A stretch of 64,000 nucleotides of DNA from Rhodococcus rhodnii (lineage in GTDB: Bacteria > Actinomycetota > Actinomycetes > Mycobacteriales > Pseudonocardiaceae), in contig JOAA01000026.1 in NCBI GenBank assembly GCA_000720375.1, positions 62,001 to 126,000 on the forward strand, given 5' to 3'. How positions within the stretch are numbered: the first letter of the stretch is position 1; every line of letters begins with the position of its first letter. The position numbers and the translations under genes are program-made. Shown piece after piece: positions 35,461-43,802 of the stretch. The notes under the pieces were generated by a model. It was not told where the DNA came from. It was given only the letters and a program-made list of their open reading frames with translations, and ran no database searches.

Positions 35461-36810
35461 TCACAGCTCGGGCGGGATGTTGTGGTTGAAGCGCAGGACG
35501 TTGTCCGGGTCGTGGATCCGCTTCAGCCGGGCCAGCCGGGCGTAGTCCTCGGGCCGGTATGCCGTCCGGGTCTTGGTGGTGTCACTCAGGAAGTTGAGGA
35601 ACGCCGCACCGGTCGTCTCCGGCTCAAGGACGCCGGCCAACCGTGCCAACCGGTCCTGCGCCGCCGGTATGGTCTGCGCGCTGAGCTCCGGCGCCACCGC
35701 GACGATCGAGAAATGGGCTCCCCGCGGTGTGGCCGGTCCGTGATCGGGCGGTGGATCCGCGAGCGCGCCACCCCAGTGCCGGATCTCCACGACGGTCACC
35801 GGTGATCGGGTATCGGTTATCTCGGCAAGCAGAGCGTGCCGGACACTGTCCGAAAGGGACTCGACCTGTCCGGCGTACTCCTCGCTCAGCTGCGGACCGG
35901 GGTGTGGTGCGGCAAGGCGGGCGGTGTCGGCGAAGCGCATCGGTCCGAACCCGCCGAGCACTGGTTCGCCCGCCGCGGCGAGCAACGGGGCCATGGCGAA
36001 CTCGGCTTGGTCGGCTGGCCCGGCGTAACAGGCTCGGATGCCGAGCACTGCCTTGCCACGCAATGGTTCCGGCAGTTGCGGCAGATCAGGCAGGCGGATC
36101 AGGACGAGCATGACGGTCAGCTCGTCCCGATCCTCGGCGGCGTGTTCACCGAAGGCCCGCAGGATGGTTTCCGCGCGGTCCACTGGGTAAAACGCGGAAC
36201 CGCCGTACATCTCGTCCACCGGATAGAGCCGGAACTCCAGCTCGGTCAGTACGCCGAAGTTGCCGCTGCCACCGCGCAACGCCCACAACAGGTCCTCGCC
36301 GTGGCCCGCGACGCGGGACAGGCCCTGGGCGTCAACGACTTCGGCTCGCAGCAGGCTGTCTGCGGCCAGCCCGTATTTACGACCGAGCCAACCGACGCCA
36401 CCGCCTAAGGTGTATCCCGCCACGCTGACCGCGGGCGAGGTGCCCGACAGTGGGGCGAGGCCGTACGGCGTACTTGCCTTGCAGACGTCCTCCCACGTTG
36501 CTCCGGCGCCCGCCACCGCGACCTGACGTGCTGGATCGACCCGCACATCGGCCAGCAACGAGGTGTTCAGCAGCACGCCGCCGTCGGGACACGACAGCGT
36601 GCCATGTCCAGTGGCTTGCACCGAAAGGGCAAGTCCGGCATCCCGTGCGGCCCGAACCACCGCTTGCACACCTGATGCGTCGGCCGGCTGTGCGACGATC
36701 GACGGCCGCGGATCGACGTTCCTGCGCCACGGCAACCGGACCACTTCGTAGCCGGCTTCGCCTGGTAGATAGACGTTTCCTTCGATTCTGCCGAGCAGAC
36801 TCGCGGTCAC
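35461..36810 (-). CDS. FAD-linked oxidase, BBE-type, cytoplasmic
   Basis: A 449-residue flavoprotein. FAD-binding segments: QATGHGTLSCPDGG, whose His is the likely covalent attachment site, and SGTSPAVSVAGYTLGGGVGW, which has Ser/Pro where the bicovalent relatives carry the second Cys. So, unlike the oxidase at 23652-25172, it probably holds FAD through His only. The C-terminus ends in the BBE-type RLKRIHDPDNVLRFNHNI. No signal peptide is present. It could oxidise or cyclise the aromatic product. The GTG at 36810 overlaps the aldo/keto reductase stop by 4 nt; the adjacent PhzE-like gene starts 21 nt after its stop. Confidence 0.88.
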   Translation of the reverse strand: MTASLLGRIEGNVYLPGEAGYEVVRLPWRRNVDPRPSIVAQPADASGVQAVVRAARDAGLALSVQATGHGTLSCPDGGVLLNTSLLADVRVDPARQVAVAGAGATWEDVCKASTPYGLAPLSGTSPAVSVAGYTLGGGVGWLGRKYGLAADSLLRAEVVDAQGLSRVAGHGEDLLWALRGGSGNFGVLTELEFRLYPVDEMYGGSAFYPVDRAETILRAFGEHAAEDRDELTVMLVLIRLPDLPQLPEPLRGKAVLGIRACYAGPADQAEFAMAPLLAAAGEPVLGGFGPMRFADTARLAAPHPGPQLSEEYAGQVESLSDSVRHALLAEITDTRSPVTVVEIRHWGGALADPPPDHGPATPRGAHFSIVAVAPELSAQTIPAAQDRLARLAGVLEPETTGAAFLNFLSDTTKTRTAYRPEDYARLARLKRIHDPDNVLRFNHNIPPEL

Positions 36811-37892
36811 CGTTCGTCCGTGACCAGGACGGTGGACGACGGCAGGTTCGGCCGCCTGCGCAGCACGGAGTCGGTCAGCTCGACCGCGGTATGGTGCGAG
36901 TCGGCTGCGTTCAGCACGACGCCCGGCGGGACGATCTCGTCGATCCGGTCGAGCACGTCCGCGTCGATCCCGACCTCGGCACCGGCCAGCAGGTCCTTGA
37001 GCTGTTCCATGGTGCGTGGCCCGATGATCGTGGACGTGACCGCGGGATGCGCGCGGACGAACGCCAACGCGAGGTGGATCAGCGAGCACCCGGTCTCGTT
37101 GGCCAGGTCGATCAGCTTGCCGACCGCCTCGCGTTTGGCGATGTTGCCGGGCAGTTCCGGGTCGAACTGCTGTGGGTGCGCGATCTGCCTGCCCTTGCCG
37201 CGTTCGAAGTCGCCCTGGTAGCGCCCGGTGAGCCAGCCTTCGCTGAGCGGGCTCCACGTCAGCACGCCGATCCCGTACCGCTGGCACGTGGGCAGGACCG
37301 CGGCTTCCACCGACCGGTTGAGGATCGAGTAGGGCGGCTGCTCGACCTTGAACCGTTCGTAACCGCGCCGCTCGGCGACCCACTGCGCCTCGACGATCTG
37401 CTCGGCCGGGAAGGTGGACGTGCCGATCGCCCTGACTTTGCCGGACCGCACCAGGTCGGTGAGCACCGACAGGGTCTCCTCGATGTCGGTGTCCGGGTCG
37501 GGCCGGTGCGCGTAGTAGATGTCGATGTAGTCGGTGCCCAGCCGGCGAAGGCTGTCCTCGACCGCGCGCGTGATCCAGCGTCGCGAGTTGCCCGACCGGT
37601 TGGGCACCGCGTCGCCCGGGCCGACGCCCGGCTGCATCGGATAGTGCACTTTGGTCGCCAGCACGACGTCGTCCCGCCTGCCCGCCAGTGCTTTGCCGAC
37701 GATCTGTTCACTGCCGCCCCACGAGTACACGTCGGCGGTGTCGATGAAGTTGATCCCCGCATCGAGCGCGGCGTGCACGATCGGCACGGCTGAAGTCTCG
37801 TCGTTGCCGCCCCAAGCCCCGAACATCATGGCGCCAAGGCACAACGGGCTCACTTTGATCCCGGTCCGGCCAAGTGTCCGCATTTCCATCAT
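36807..37892 (-). CDS. aldo/keto reductase
   Basis: A 361-residue NADPH-dependent reductase of the AKR superfamily. TIM-barrel landmarks: MFGAWGGNDE, NFIDTADVYSWGGSE with catalytic Asp and Tyr, VVLATKVHYPM with Lys, YIDIYYAHRPDPDTDI and the NADPH-binding end (STIIGPRTMEQL). It reduces or oxidises an aldehyde, ketone or sugar, here possibly a ribosyl or aromatic intermediate. Three closely spaced ATGs exist; 37892 has GGGAG at the right distance. It is first in the leftward operon AKR, BBE, PhzE. Confidence 0.9.
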   Translation of the reverse strand: MMEMRTLGRTGIKVSPLCLGAMMFGAWGGNDETSAVPIVHAALDAGINFIDTADVYSWGGSEQIVGKALAGRRDDVVLATKVHYPMQPGVGPGDAVPNRSGNSRRWITRAVEDSLRRLGTDYIDIYYAHRPDPDTDIEETLSVLTDLVRSGKVRAIGTSTFPAEQIVEAQWVAERRGYERFKVEQPPYSILNRSVEAAVLPTCQRYGIGVLTWSPLSEGWLTGRYQGDFERGKGRQIAHPQQFDPELPGNIAKREAVGKLIDLANETGCSLIHLALAFVRAHPAVTSTIIGPRTMEQLKDLLAGAEVGIDADVLDRIDEIVPPGVVLNAADSHHTAVELTDSVLRRRPNLPSSTVLVTDER

Positions 37893-37972
37893 CAAGACGC
37901 TCCCGTTCCGCCAAAAAAAGACACCACTGCTTGCCGACTTCGCCAGCATGCAAGGCGAAGCCGGGCACGGGC

Positions 37973-38055
37973 ATCACGTGATCACGGGACTGCTGTGCTG
38001 CCTTGGCCATCACGAACATCGGTGACCCGGCCGGATCACGACATCGCGTGATGCC
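37973..38055. promoter_or_regulatory. ATCACGTGAT palindrome and ATCAC/GTGAT cluster
   Basis: The gap between the divergent AKR (leftward) and PsuG-like (rightward) operons contains the palindrome ATCACGTGAT (37973-37982), an adjoining ATCACGGG, an ATCACGAA and the looser inverted pair ATCACG...CGTGAT (about 38035-38052). The same 10-mer lies before the aspartate kinase gene (25325). Probably a shared operator switching on the biosynthetic operons. Confidence 0.5.
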
Positions 38056-38117
38056 GCGGTTGTCCGCGCCGACGCAGGATTGCGGTTGCCGGTGATGTTG
38101 CCCAGGAAGGAAAGCGC

Positions 38118-39038
38118 ATGGACGAACTGCTCGCGGTGAGCGACGAGGTCGCCGCCGCACTCGCCGACCACCGGCCGGTGGTGGCCCTCGAATCGTCCCT
38201 CATCGCACACGGGCCCGCGTATCCGCGCAACGTCGAGATCGCCGTCGCCGTGGAGAAGGCCGTCCGTGATTCGGGTGCGGTGCCCGCCACCATCGGCCTG
38301 GCCGACGGCCGGTTCGTGATCGGCATGGACGAGGCCATGGTCGCCAGGTTCGCCGAAGACCGCTCCATTCCCAAGGTGAGCGCCCGGGACATCGGCCGCG
38401 TGCTGGCAGGCGGCGGGCTGGGCGCGACGACGGTCGCCTCCACCATCGTGGCCGCGGAACGCTCGGGTATCCAGGTGTTCTCCACGGCCGGGATCGGCGG
38501 CGTGCACCGCGGTGCCCAGCAGAGCTTCGACATCTCGGCGGACCTGTTGCAGTTCACCCGCACCCGGATCGCCGTGGTCTGCGCGGGTGCCAAGAGCATT
38601 CTCGACCTCCCGCTGACGGTCGAGTACCTCGAGACCGCGGGCGTGCCGGTGCTCGGTTACCAATGTGCCGAGCTGCCCGCGTTCTACAGCCGCTCCTCGG
38701 GGCTGCCGGTGCCCAGGGTGGACGATCTGCCGGGCGCGGCCCGGGCGATCGATCTGCACTGGCAGGTGCACGGCGGCGGCACTGTTCTGCTCACGGTGCC
38801 GATCGACGAGGAGCACGCGCTCGACCGTGACCAGATCGAGCAGGCCATCCAGCAAGCGCTTGCCGAGGCGCAACGTGCTGGCGTGACAGGCAATGCGGTA
38901 AGCCCGTTCATGATGAAGGCGGTGGGGACTGCCACGAACGGCCGCAGTGGCGCGGCAACGCGGTCGGTCCTGATCAGCACTGCCGCTGTGGCAGGCGAAC
39001 TGGCCGTCGCGATGAGCGCACTGACGGGAAGGGGCTGA
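38118..39038 (+). CDS. pseudouridine-5'-phosphate glycosidase family (PsuG/AlnA-like C-glycosidase)
   Basis: A 306-residue PsuG-family enzyme. Clear segments: VVALESSLIAHG, VPATIGLADGRFVIGM, KVSARDIGRVLAGGGLGATTVAST, STAGIGGVHRGAQQSFDISADL, VVCAGAKSILDLPLTVEYLET with the catalytic Lys, and NGRSGAATRS. PsuG reversibly joins ribose 5-phosphate to uracil carbon. In alnumycin biosynthesis the homologue AlnA attaches ribose 5-phosphate to an aromatic ring, with a HAD phosphatase (AlnB) removing the phosphate, and a HAD phosphatase gene follows here after 1 nt. Inference: C-ribosylation of the cluster's aromatic product. Pseudouridine catabolism is the alternative, but no pseudouridine kinase gene is present. 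Start has an AGGAAGG site. Confidence 0.92.
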   Translation: MDELLAVSDEVAAALADHRPVVALESSLIAHGPAYPRNVEIAVAVEKAVRDSGAVPATIGLADGRFVIGMDEAMVARFAEDRSIPKVSARDIGRVLAGGGLGATTVASTIVAAERSGIQVFSTAGIGGVHRGAQQSFDISADLLQFTRTRIAVVCAGAKSILDLPLTVEYLETAGVPVLGYQCAELPAFYSRSSGLPVPRVDDLPGAARAIDLHWQVHGGGTVLLTVPIDEEHALDRDQIEQAIQQALAEAQRAGVTGNAVSPFMMKAVGTATNGRSGAATRSVLISTAAVAGELAVAMSALTGRG

Positions 39039-39039
39039 G

Positions 39040-39735
39040 ATGCCGACCGGGCTGAGCAGACCACCCAAGGCCATCATCTTCGACCTCGACGGCACGCTGG
39101 CCGACACCCCGAACGCGATCGCCACGATCACGGCGGCCATCCTCGAGGAGATGGGGTGCACGCGAGATGAAGCGGAGATCCGTGCCACCGTGGGCAAACC
39201 ACTGGAGCGCAACTTCGCTCAGCTGCTCGACGTGCCGGCCGGACATGCCGACGTCAGCACGGCCGTGACGATGTACAAGAAGCGGTTCGGCGCTTACGTA
39301 AGGGAAACCGGGCCGAAGTTGCTGTACCCGGGTGTCATTGCCGGGTTGGAGTCGTTGCGCGACAAGGGCATTCCGCTGGGTGTGGCCACTTCGAAGGTTC
39401 AGCTCGCGGCCGAGCGCACGTTGGCCGCCACTGGGATCGCCGCTTTCTTCACGACAGTTGCCGGGCACGACTCGGTGGCCAACGGCAAACCGGCTCCGGA
39501 TCTCGCGTTGCGCGTGGCCGGAATGCTCGGTGTGTCAACGTCCTTGTGCGCCACGGTCGGGGATGCGGTCGGCGACATCCAGATGGGCCGGGCCGCAGGC
39601 ATGTACAACATCGGCGTCACGTATGGCGTGGCGAGCGCGGACGAACTGACCGCCGCCGGGGCCGACGCGTTGGTCGACGACTTCGCCGAGCTGGTGAAGC
39701 TGTTGTCGGCAGCGGAATTCGCCCCCGCCGACTGA
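39040..39735 (+). CDS. HAD-family phosphatase (AlnB-like)
   Basis: A 231-residue haloacid-dehalogenase hydrolase. Motif I is IIFDLDGTLADT, motif II ATSKV, motif III NGKPAPD and motif IV VGDAVGDIQMGRAAG; the helical cap sits between motifs I and II. It hydrolyses small phosphate esters. Start is one base after the PsuG-like stop, so the pair is coupled, as for AlnA/AlnB and IndA/IndB. Expected role: removing 5'-phosphate from the ribosylated product. It is followed by the GriI-like gene. Confidence 0.92.
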   Translation: MPTGLSRPPKAIIFDLDGTLADTPNAIATITAAILEEMGCTRDEAEIRATVGKPLERNFAQLLDVPAGHADVSTAVTMYKKRFGAYVRETGPKLLYPGVIAGLESLRDKGIPLGVATSKVQLAAERTLAATGIAAFFTTVAGHDSVANGKPAPDLALRVAGMLGVSTSLCATVGDAVGDIQMGRAAGMYNIGVTYGVASADELTAAGADALVDDFAELVKLLSAAEFAPAD

Positions 39736-39788
39736 CCATCTCCTTGCCCTGCGAGGACCTTTCCTGGCGAGAACGAATGGAGTACGGA

Positions 39789-40613
39789 ATGCTGCTGAAC
39801 GGCGCGTTCGGCCGCCAGATGCGGCTGCGGCGGCTGTACCGGCACGGGGATTCGCGCCTGCTGGTCGTGCCGCTGGACCATCCGGTCACCGAGGGACCTG
39901 TCACCGGCGGACGCCGGGTCGACGCACTGGTCGGCGAGCTTGCCGGCAACGGGGTCGACGCGGTGGTGCTGCACAAGGGCAGCCTGCGGTACGTCGACCA
40001 CCGCTGGTTCGCCCGGATGGCGCTGATCGTGCATCTCAGCGCGAGCACTGTGCACGCTCCCGACCCGGACGCGAAATACCTCGTCGGGTCGGTCGAGGAG
40101 GCACTGCGGCTGGGCGCCGACGCGGTCAGCGTGCACGTCAACCTGGGTTCCCGCCAGGAGATGCGGCAGATCGGCGATCTCGCGCTGGTCTCCGAGGCGT
40201 GCGACCGGTGGAATCTGCCGCTGCTGGCGATGATGTACCCCCGTGGTCCCGAGATGGCCACACCCAACACCCCGGAACTGGTCAGCCACGCGGTGGCGCT
40301 CGCCGCGGACCTGGGCGTGGACATCGTCAAGACGCTGTACGCGGGGTCGGTCGACGAGATGGCGGACGTCACGCGCGACAGCCCGGTCCCGGTGCTCACC
40401 GCGGGCGGACCGCTGCGCTGCGCGACCGACACCGAGTCCTATGTGGCCGATGTGCTGCGCGGCGGCGCAGCCGGAGTGGCCATGGGCCGCAACGTTTTCC
40501 AAGCCGACGACCCGGGTGCGATGGCGCGCAGGCTGTCCGCCCTGATCCACGGTGAGCTCGAAGAGACCACGCTCGGCGAGTTCGGCGACCACTTGCAGCT
40601 CACCGCGGGCTGA
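39789..40613 (+). CDS. GriI-like aldolase (C7-forming, aspartate-semialdehyde using)
   Basis: A 274-residue class I aldolase of the fructose-bisphosphate/ADH-synthase family. Key residues: Asp in VVPLDHPVTEGP, Tyr in MMYPRGPEM and the Schiff-base Lys in VDIVKTLYAGS, with the phosphate site TAGGPL and VAMGRNVF. In archaea this enzyme makes 2-amino-3,7-dideoxy-heptulosonate; in grixazone biosynthesis GriI joins aspartate semialdehyde and dihydroxyacetone phosphate to the C7 precursor of 3-amino-4-hydroxybenzoate. Pairing with the next gene points to the GriI role. The ATG at 39789 has GGAG 6 nt upstream; ATG at 39777 is an alternative. Confidence 0.92.
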   Translation: MLLNGAFGRQMRLRRLYRHGDSRLLVVPLDHPVTEGPVTGGRRVDALVGELAGNGVDAVVLHKGSLRYVDHRWFARMALIVHLSASTVHAPDPDAKYLVGSVEEALRLGADAVSVHVNLGSRQEMRQIGDLALVSEACDRWNLPLLAMMYPRGPEMATPNTPELVSHAVALAADLGVDIVKTLYAGSVDEMADVTRDSPVPVLTAGGPLRCATDTESYVADVLRGGAAGVAMGRNVFQADDPGAMARRLSALIHGELEETTLGEFGDHLQLTAG

Positions 40614-40642
40614 CCAGGCGCGACCACTGAGGAGAAGTGACA

Positions 40643-41746
40643 GTGAAACTGTGCTGGCTCGACGTACGCAATCTCGACGGCGCACGCGGCGCGATCATCG
40701 AAGAGGCTGTGCACCAACGGATCGATGGGATCCTCGCGGACGACACCTCCGCCTTCGAGATGCTGCCGCCGACGGTGAAACGCATCCTGTTCACCGGGAC
40801 GAGGCCGTTGCCTGAGGATCTCAGCGGCGTGGACATCGTGATCGCCGACCCGGCGGTGCACGGGCAAACCGCGGTGCTGGCCGCCGCGCATCCGGAGGTC
40901 GAGTTCGGCCGGTTCGTCGAGATCATCGACGCCGAGACGCTCGAACAGGCCTGCTCGGCGGCGCGGACCGAACGCTGGAGCCTGCTCGAGTTCCGTGATC
41001 CGACAAAGATTCCGCTGGAGATCGTGATCGCGGCCGCGGCGGGCTCGACGGGCAGCATCGTCACGATCGCCAAGGACATCGAGGAGGCGGAGATCATCTT
41101 CGGTGTCCTCGAGCACGGCTCGGACGGCGTGCTGCTCGCCCCGGCCGCCGTCGGCGATCCGACCAGTCTCAAGGCCGCGGCGCAGGACCGGGCAGGCACC
41201 CTGGAACTGGTCGAGCTCGAGGTCACCGGCGTGACCCACGTCGGCATGGGCGAACGCGCGTGTGTGGACACCTGCACTTATTTCCGTGAGGACGAAGGGA
41301 TTCTGGTCGGATCCCATTCCAAGGGCATGATCCTGTGCGTCAGCGAGACACATCCGCTGCCGTACATGCCCACCCGGCCGTTCCGGGTCAACGCGGGCGC
41401 GATCATGTCCTACACGTTGTCGGCAGGCGACCGGACGAACTACCTCAGTGAGCTGGTGGCCGGCGGCAAGGTCCTCGCCGTGGACGTCAAGGGGCAGACC
41501 AGGCTGGTCACCGTCGGCAGGGTGAAGATCGAGTCCCGGCCGCTGCTGTCGGTCGACGCGATCGCGCCGAACGGCACGTGGGTCAACCTGATCCTGCAGG
41601 ACGACTGGCACGTCCGGGTACTGGGTCCCGGTGGCGTGGTCCTCAACAGCACCGAACTGGCGCCCGGCGACAAGGTGCTCGGCTACCTGCCGGTCGAGGA
41701 CCGGCACGTCGGCTACCCGATCACCGAGTTCTGCCGCGAGCAGTGA
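40643..41746 (+). CDS. GriH-like 3-dehydroquinate synthase II family enzyme
   Basis: A 367-residue enzyme of the archaeal-type DHQ synthase II family. Landmarks: KLCWLDVRN, SLLEFRDPTKIPLEIVIAAA, GSTGSIVTIAKDIEEAEI, LEHGSDGVLLAPAAVGD, GVTHVGMGERACVDTC, YFREDEGILVGSHSKGM and PFRVNAGAIMSYTL. In actinomycetes the homologue GriH turns the C7 amino sugar acid from GriI into 3-amino-4-hydroxybenzoate. The GTG at 40643 is preferred over GTG at 40637 because GAGGAG lies 8 nt upstream. Its stop overlaps the amidohydrolase start by 4 nt (GTGA), so all following genes read as one operon. Confidence 0.92.
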   Translation: MKLCWLDVRNLDGARGAIIEEAVHQRIDGILADDTSAFEMLPPTVKRILFTGTRPLPEDLSGVDIVIADPAVHGQTAVLAAAHPEVEFGRFVEIIDAETLEQACSAARTERWSLLEFRDPTKIPLEIVIAAAAGSTGSIVTIAKDIEEAEIIFGVLEHGSDGVLLAPAAVGDPTSLKAAAQDRAGTLELVELEVTGVTHVGMGERACVDTCTYFREDEGILVGSHSKGMILCVSETHPLPYMPTRPFRVNAGAIMSYTLSAGDRTNYLSELVAGGKVLAVDVKGQTRLVTVGRVKIESRPLLSVDAIAPNGTWVNLILQDDWHVRVLGPGGVVLNSTELAPGDKVLGYLPVEDRHVGYPITEFCREQ

Positions 41747-42495
41747 GGATCTTCGACTTCCACGCGCGGCTGGCGCCCCGGCCCGGCGCGGTGGACCGGC
41801 TGCTCGACGTCCTGGACCGGTCCGGCATCGAGCGTGCCGTGATCTGCGCGGGCGGCACCATCCCGTTGGACACCTTGTCCCGTCAGCTGGTCGAAGGCGG
41901 CCATGTCGAGACCGATGCCGACAACGACGTGGTGTTCCTCGCCGGCGAGTCGTCCGGGGGCAGGCTGGTGCCGTGCTACTTCGCCAACCCGCACCGGGGA
42001 ACCAAACCCTATCTGGCGGATGGCAAGGACTTCCACGGCCTGGAGATTTCCCCTGCCGTGCACGGCATCCCGTTGACCGACGACCGCGTCGCCGAGCTGG
42101 TGGACATCGCCGGTGAGTTCGGGCATTCGGTGTACACGGTGTGCATCGACCGGCCGGGGTGTGGCGTGGCCGACCTGGCCGCTCTCGCCCGCCGATTCCC
42201 CGCGGTGCCCTTCGTCATGGGGCACTGCGGGATCGGCAACATCGACTACCACGGAATCGAGCTGGTCGCGGCGGTGCCGAACGTTCACGTGGAGACCTCC
42301 GGGGGCTACTCGACGGTGGCCCGCGCGGCGATCGACCGGCTCGGCCCGGCGCGGGTGCTGTTCGGCTCCGAGTATCCGCTGCAGCACCCGCTGGTCGAGC
42401 TGGCCAAGCTCGAGGTCCTGGACCTGTCCGCGGACCAGTGGCACCAGATCGCGTGGGCGAACGCGGACCGGCTCACTGGAAAGGAATCCCGATGA
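41743..42495 (+). CDS. amidohydrolase-2 family protein (NatAM-like, possible benzoxazole cyclase)
   Basis: A 250-residue TIM-barrel amidohydrolase of PF04909 type. Strand ends show IFDFHARLA, FVMGHCGIGN, VHVETSGGY and FGSEYPLQHP. The usual H-x-H metal pair near the N-terminus reads H-A-R and the final Asp of GSDYP is Glu, so the metal site looks altered. In nataxazole and related pathways an amidohydrolase (NatAM) works with an AMP-ligase to close the benzoxazole ring from two aminohydroxybenzoate-type units. The next gene here is such a ligase. The GTG start overlaps the stop of the GriH-like gene and its own stop overlaps the ligase start. Confidence 0.82.
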   Translation: MRIFDFHARLAPRPGAVDRLLDVLDRSGIERAVICAGGTIPLDTLSRQLVEGGHVETDADNDVVFLAGESSGGRLVPCYFANPHRGTKPYLADGKDFHGLEISPAVHGIPLTDDRVAELVDIAGEFGHSVYTVCIDRPGCGVADLAALARRFPAVPFVMGHCGIGNIDYHGIELVAAVPNVHVETSGGYSTVARAAIDRLGPARVLFGSEYPLQHPLVELAKLEVLDLSADQWHQIAWANADRLTGKESR

Positions 42496-43784
42496 CACAG
42501 ACCATGTCCCGGCTACCCCGGCTCGGCGACTGGGCCGATCAGGACGAGCTGGTCCGGCTGCAGCAGGCCCAATTGCCCAAGGTGTTCGAATGGGCCGCCC
42601 GGTCACCCTTCTACCGTGGGAAACTGCCGCCAGACCTGAGTTCGTGCCCGCTGACGTCCAAACAGGACTTACGCGACAGCTATCCGTTCGGACTGCTCGC
42701 CGTGCCGCGTGCGGACCTCGCGACGTACCACGAATCCAGTGGCACAGCCGGGCAGCCGACCAGCTCGTACTACACCGACGAGGACTGGGTGGATCTGTCC
42801 GAGCGGTACGCACGCAAGTGGATCGGGATCTCCAACACGGATACCTTCCTGGTCCGCACCCCGTACGCGTTGATGATCACGGGTCATCTCGCGCACGCCG
42901 CCGCGCGGCTGTGTGGTGCGACAGTCGTGCCCGGCGACAACCGTTCCCTGGCCATGCCGTATTCCCGGGTCATCCGGGTGATGCACGACCTCAGTGTCAC
43001 GTTGACCTGGTCGATGCCAACGGAGACCTTGTTGTGGGCGGCGGCGGCACGGGCCGCCGGGCTGCGCCCGGAGGTGGACTTCCCTGGCCTGCGAGCCCTG
43101 TTCGTCGGCGGCGAACCGCTCAGCCCGGCACGCCGGCAGCGGATCTCGGAGATCTGGGGTGTTCCGGTCATCGAGGAGTACGGCTCCACCGAGACCGGCA
43201 GCCTCGCCGGGCAGTGCCCGTACGGCCAGATGCACCTGTGGGCAGACCGGGCGGTCTTCGAGGTGTACCACCCGGACACCGGCGAGCTCACCGCGGACGG
43301 CGCGGGCCAGATCGTGGTGACCCCTTTGTTCCGGCAGGCCATGCCGCTCATCCGGTACAACCTGGAGGACGACGTCGTCATCTCGTACGACGACTGTGCC
43401 TGTGGCTGGAAGTTGCCGACGGTACGGGTGCTGGGCCGGGCGGCCTTCGGGTATCCGGTGGCCGGCCACAAGATCAACCAGAACGACCTGGAGGAGCTGG
43501 TCTTCAGCCTCCCGGCAACGCACGAAGTGCTGTTCTGGCGGGCGAAGGCGGGCGCCGAGAAGCTGCGGATCGAGATCGAGGTGCCGGAGGCCGAACGGGA
43601 ACAGGCGTGCGCGGCACTGCGCGCTGCGGTTCAGCGGGTACACGCAGTGCCGTGCGTTGTGACTGGTGTCGCTCCCGGAACCCTTGTCCCGCAAAGTGTT
43701 CTGACCTCCGTTCACGACGTCGTCAAGCCGCGCAGCCTGTTCGGTGCGGACGAGGACTGGGACAAAGCTCTGTTGTACTACTGA
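42492..43784 (+). CDS. PaaK-like aryl-CoA/AMP ligase (NatL2-like)
   Basis: A 430-residue AMP-forming ligase of the phenylacetate-CoA ligase branch. P-loop HESSGTAGQPTSSYYT, core VIEEYGSTETGS, and the hinge NLEDDVVI...CGWKLPTVRVLGRA are visible, ending with the PaaK C-terminal domain (GHKINQNDLEELV). It would activate an aminohydroxybenzoate for coupling. With the amidohydrolase it forms a pair comparable to NatL2/NatAM of benzoxazole clusters. The ATG at 42492 overlaps the previous stop by 4 nt; GGAA precedes it. Confidence 0.88.
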   Translation: MTQTMSRLPRLGDWADQDELVRLQQAQLPKVFEWAARSPFYRGKLPPDLSSCPLTSKQDLRDSYPFGLLAVPRADLATYHESSGTAGQPTSSYYTDEDWVDLSERYARKWIGISNTDTFLVRTPYALMITGHLAHAAARLCGATVVPGDNRSLAMPYSRVIRVMHDLSVTLTWSMPTETLLWAAAARAAGLRPEVDFPGLRALFVGGEPLSPARRQRISEIWGVPVIEEYGSTETGSLAGQCPYGQMHLWADRAVFEVYHPDTGELTADGAGQIVVTPLFRQAMPLIRYNLEDDVVISYDDCACGWKLPTVRVLGRAAFGYPVAGHKINQNDLEELVFSLPATHEVLFWRAKAGAEKLRIEIEVPEAEREQACAALRAAVQRVHAVPCVVTGVAPGTLVPQSVLTSVHDVVKPRSLFGADEDWDKALLYY

Positions 43785-43802
43785 AAAGGGGAATTCGGTT
43801 CG

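Noticed and set aside
32995..35805. 936-codon plus-strand frame over the DAHP synthase end and the PhzE-like gene
   Set aside because: It crosses a perfect terminator and is antisense to PhzE; no domain is visible.
38118..39735. Pseudouridine catabolism operon
   Set aside because: A PsuG homologue is present but no PsuK kinase or nucleoside transporter; the HAD partner and cluster context fit AlnA/AlnB better.
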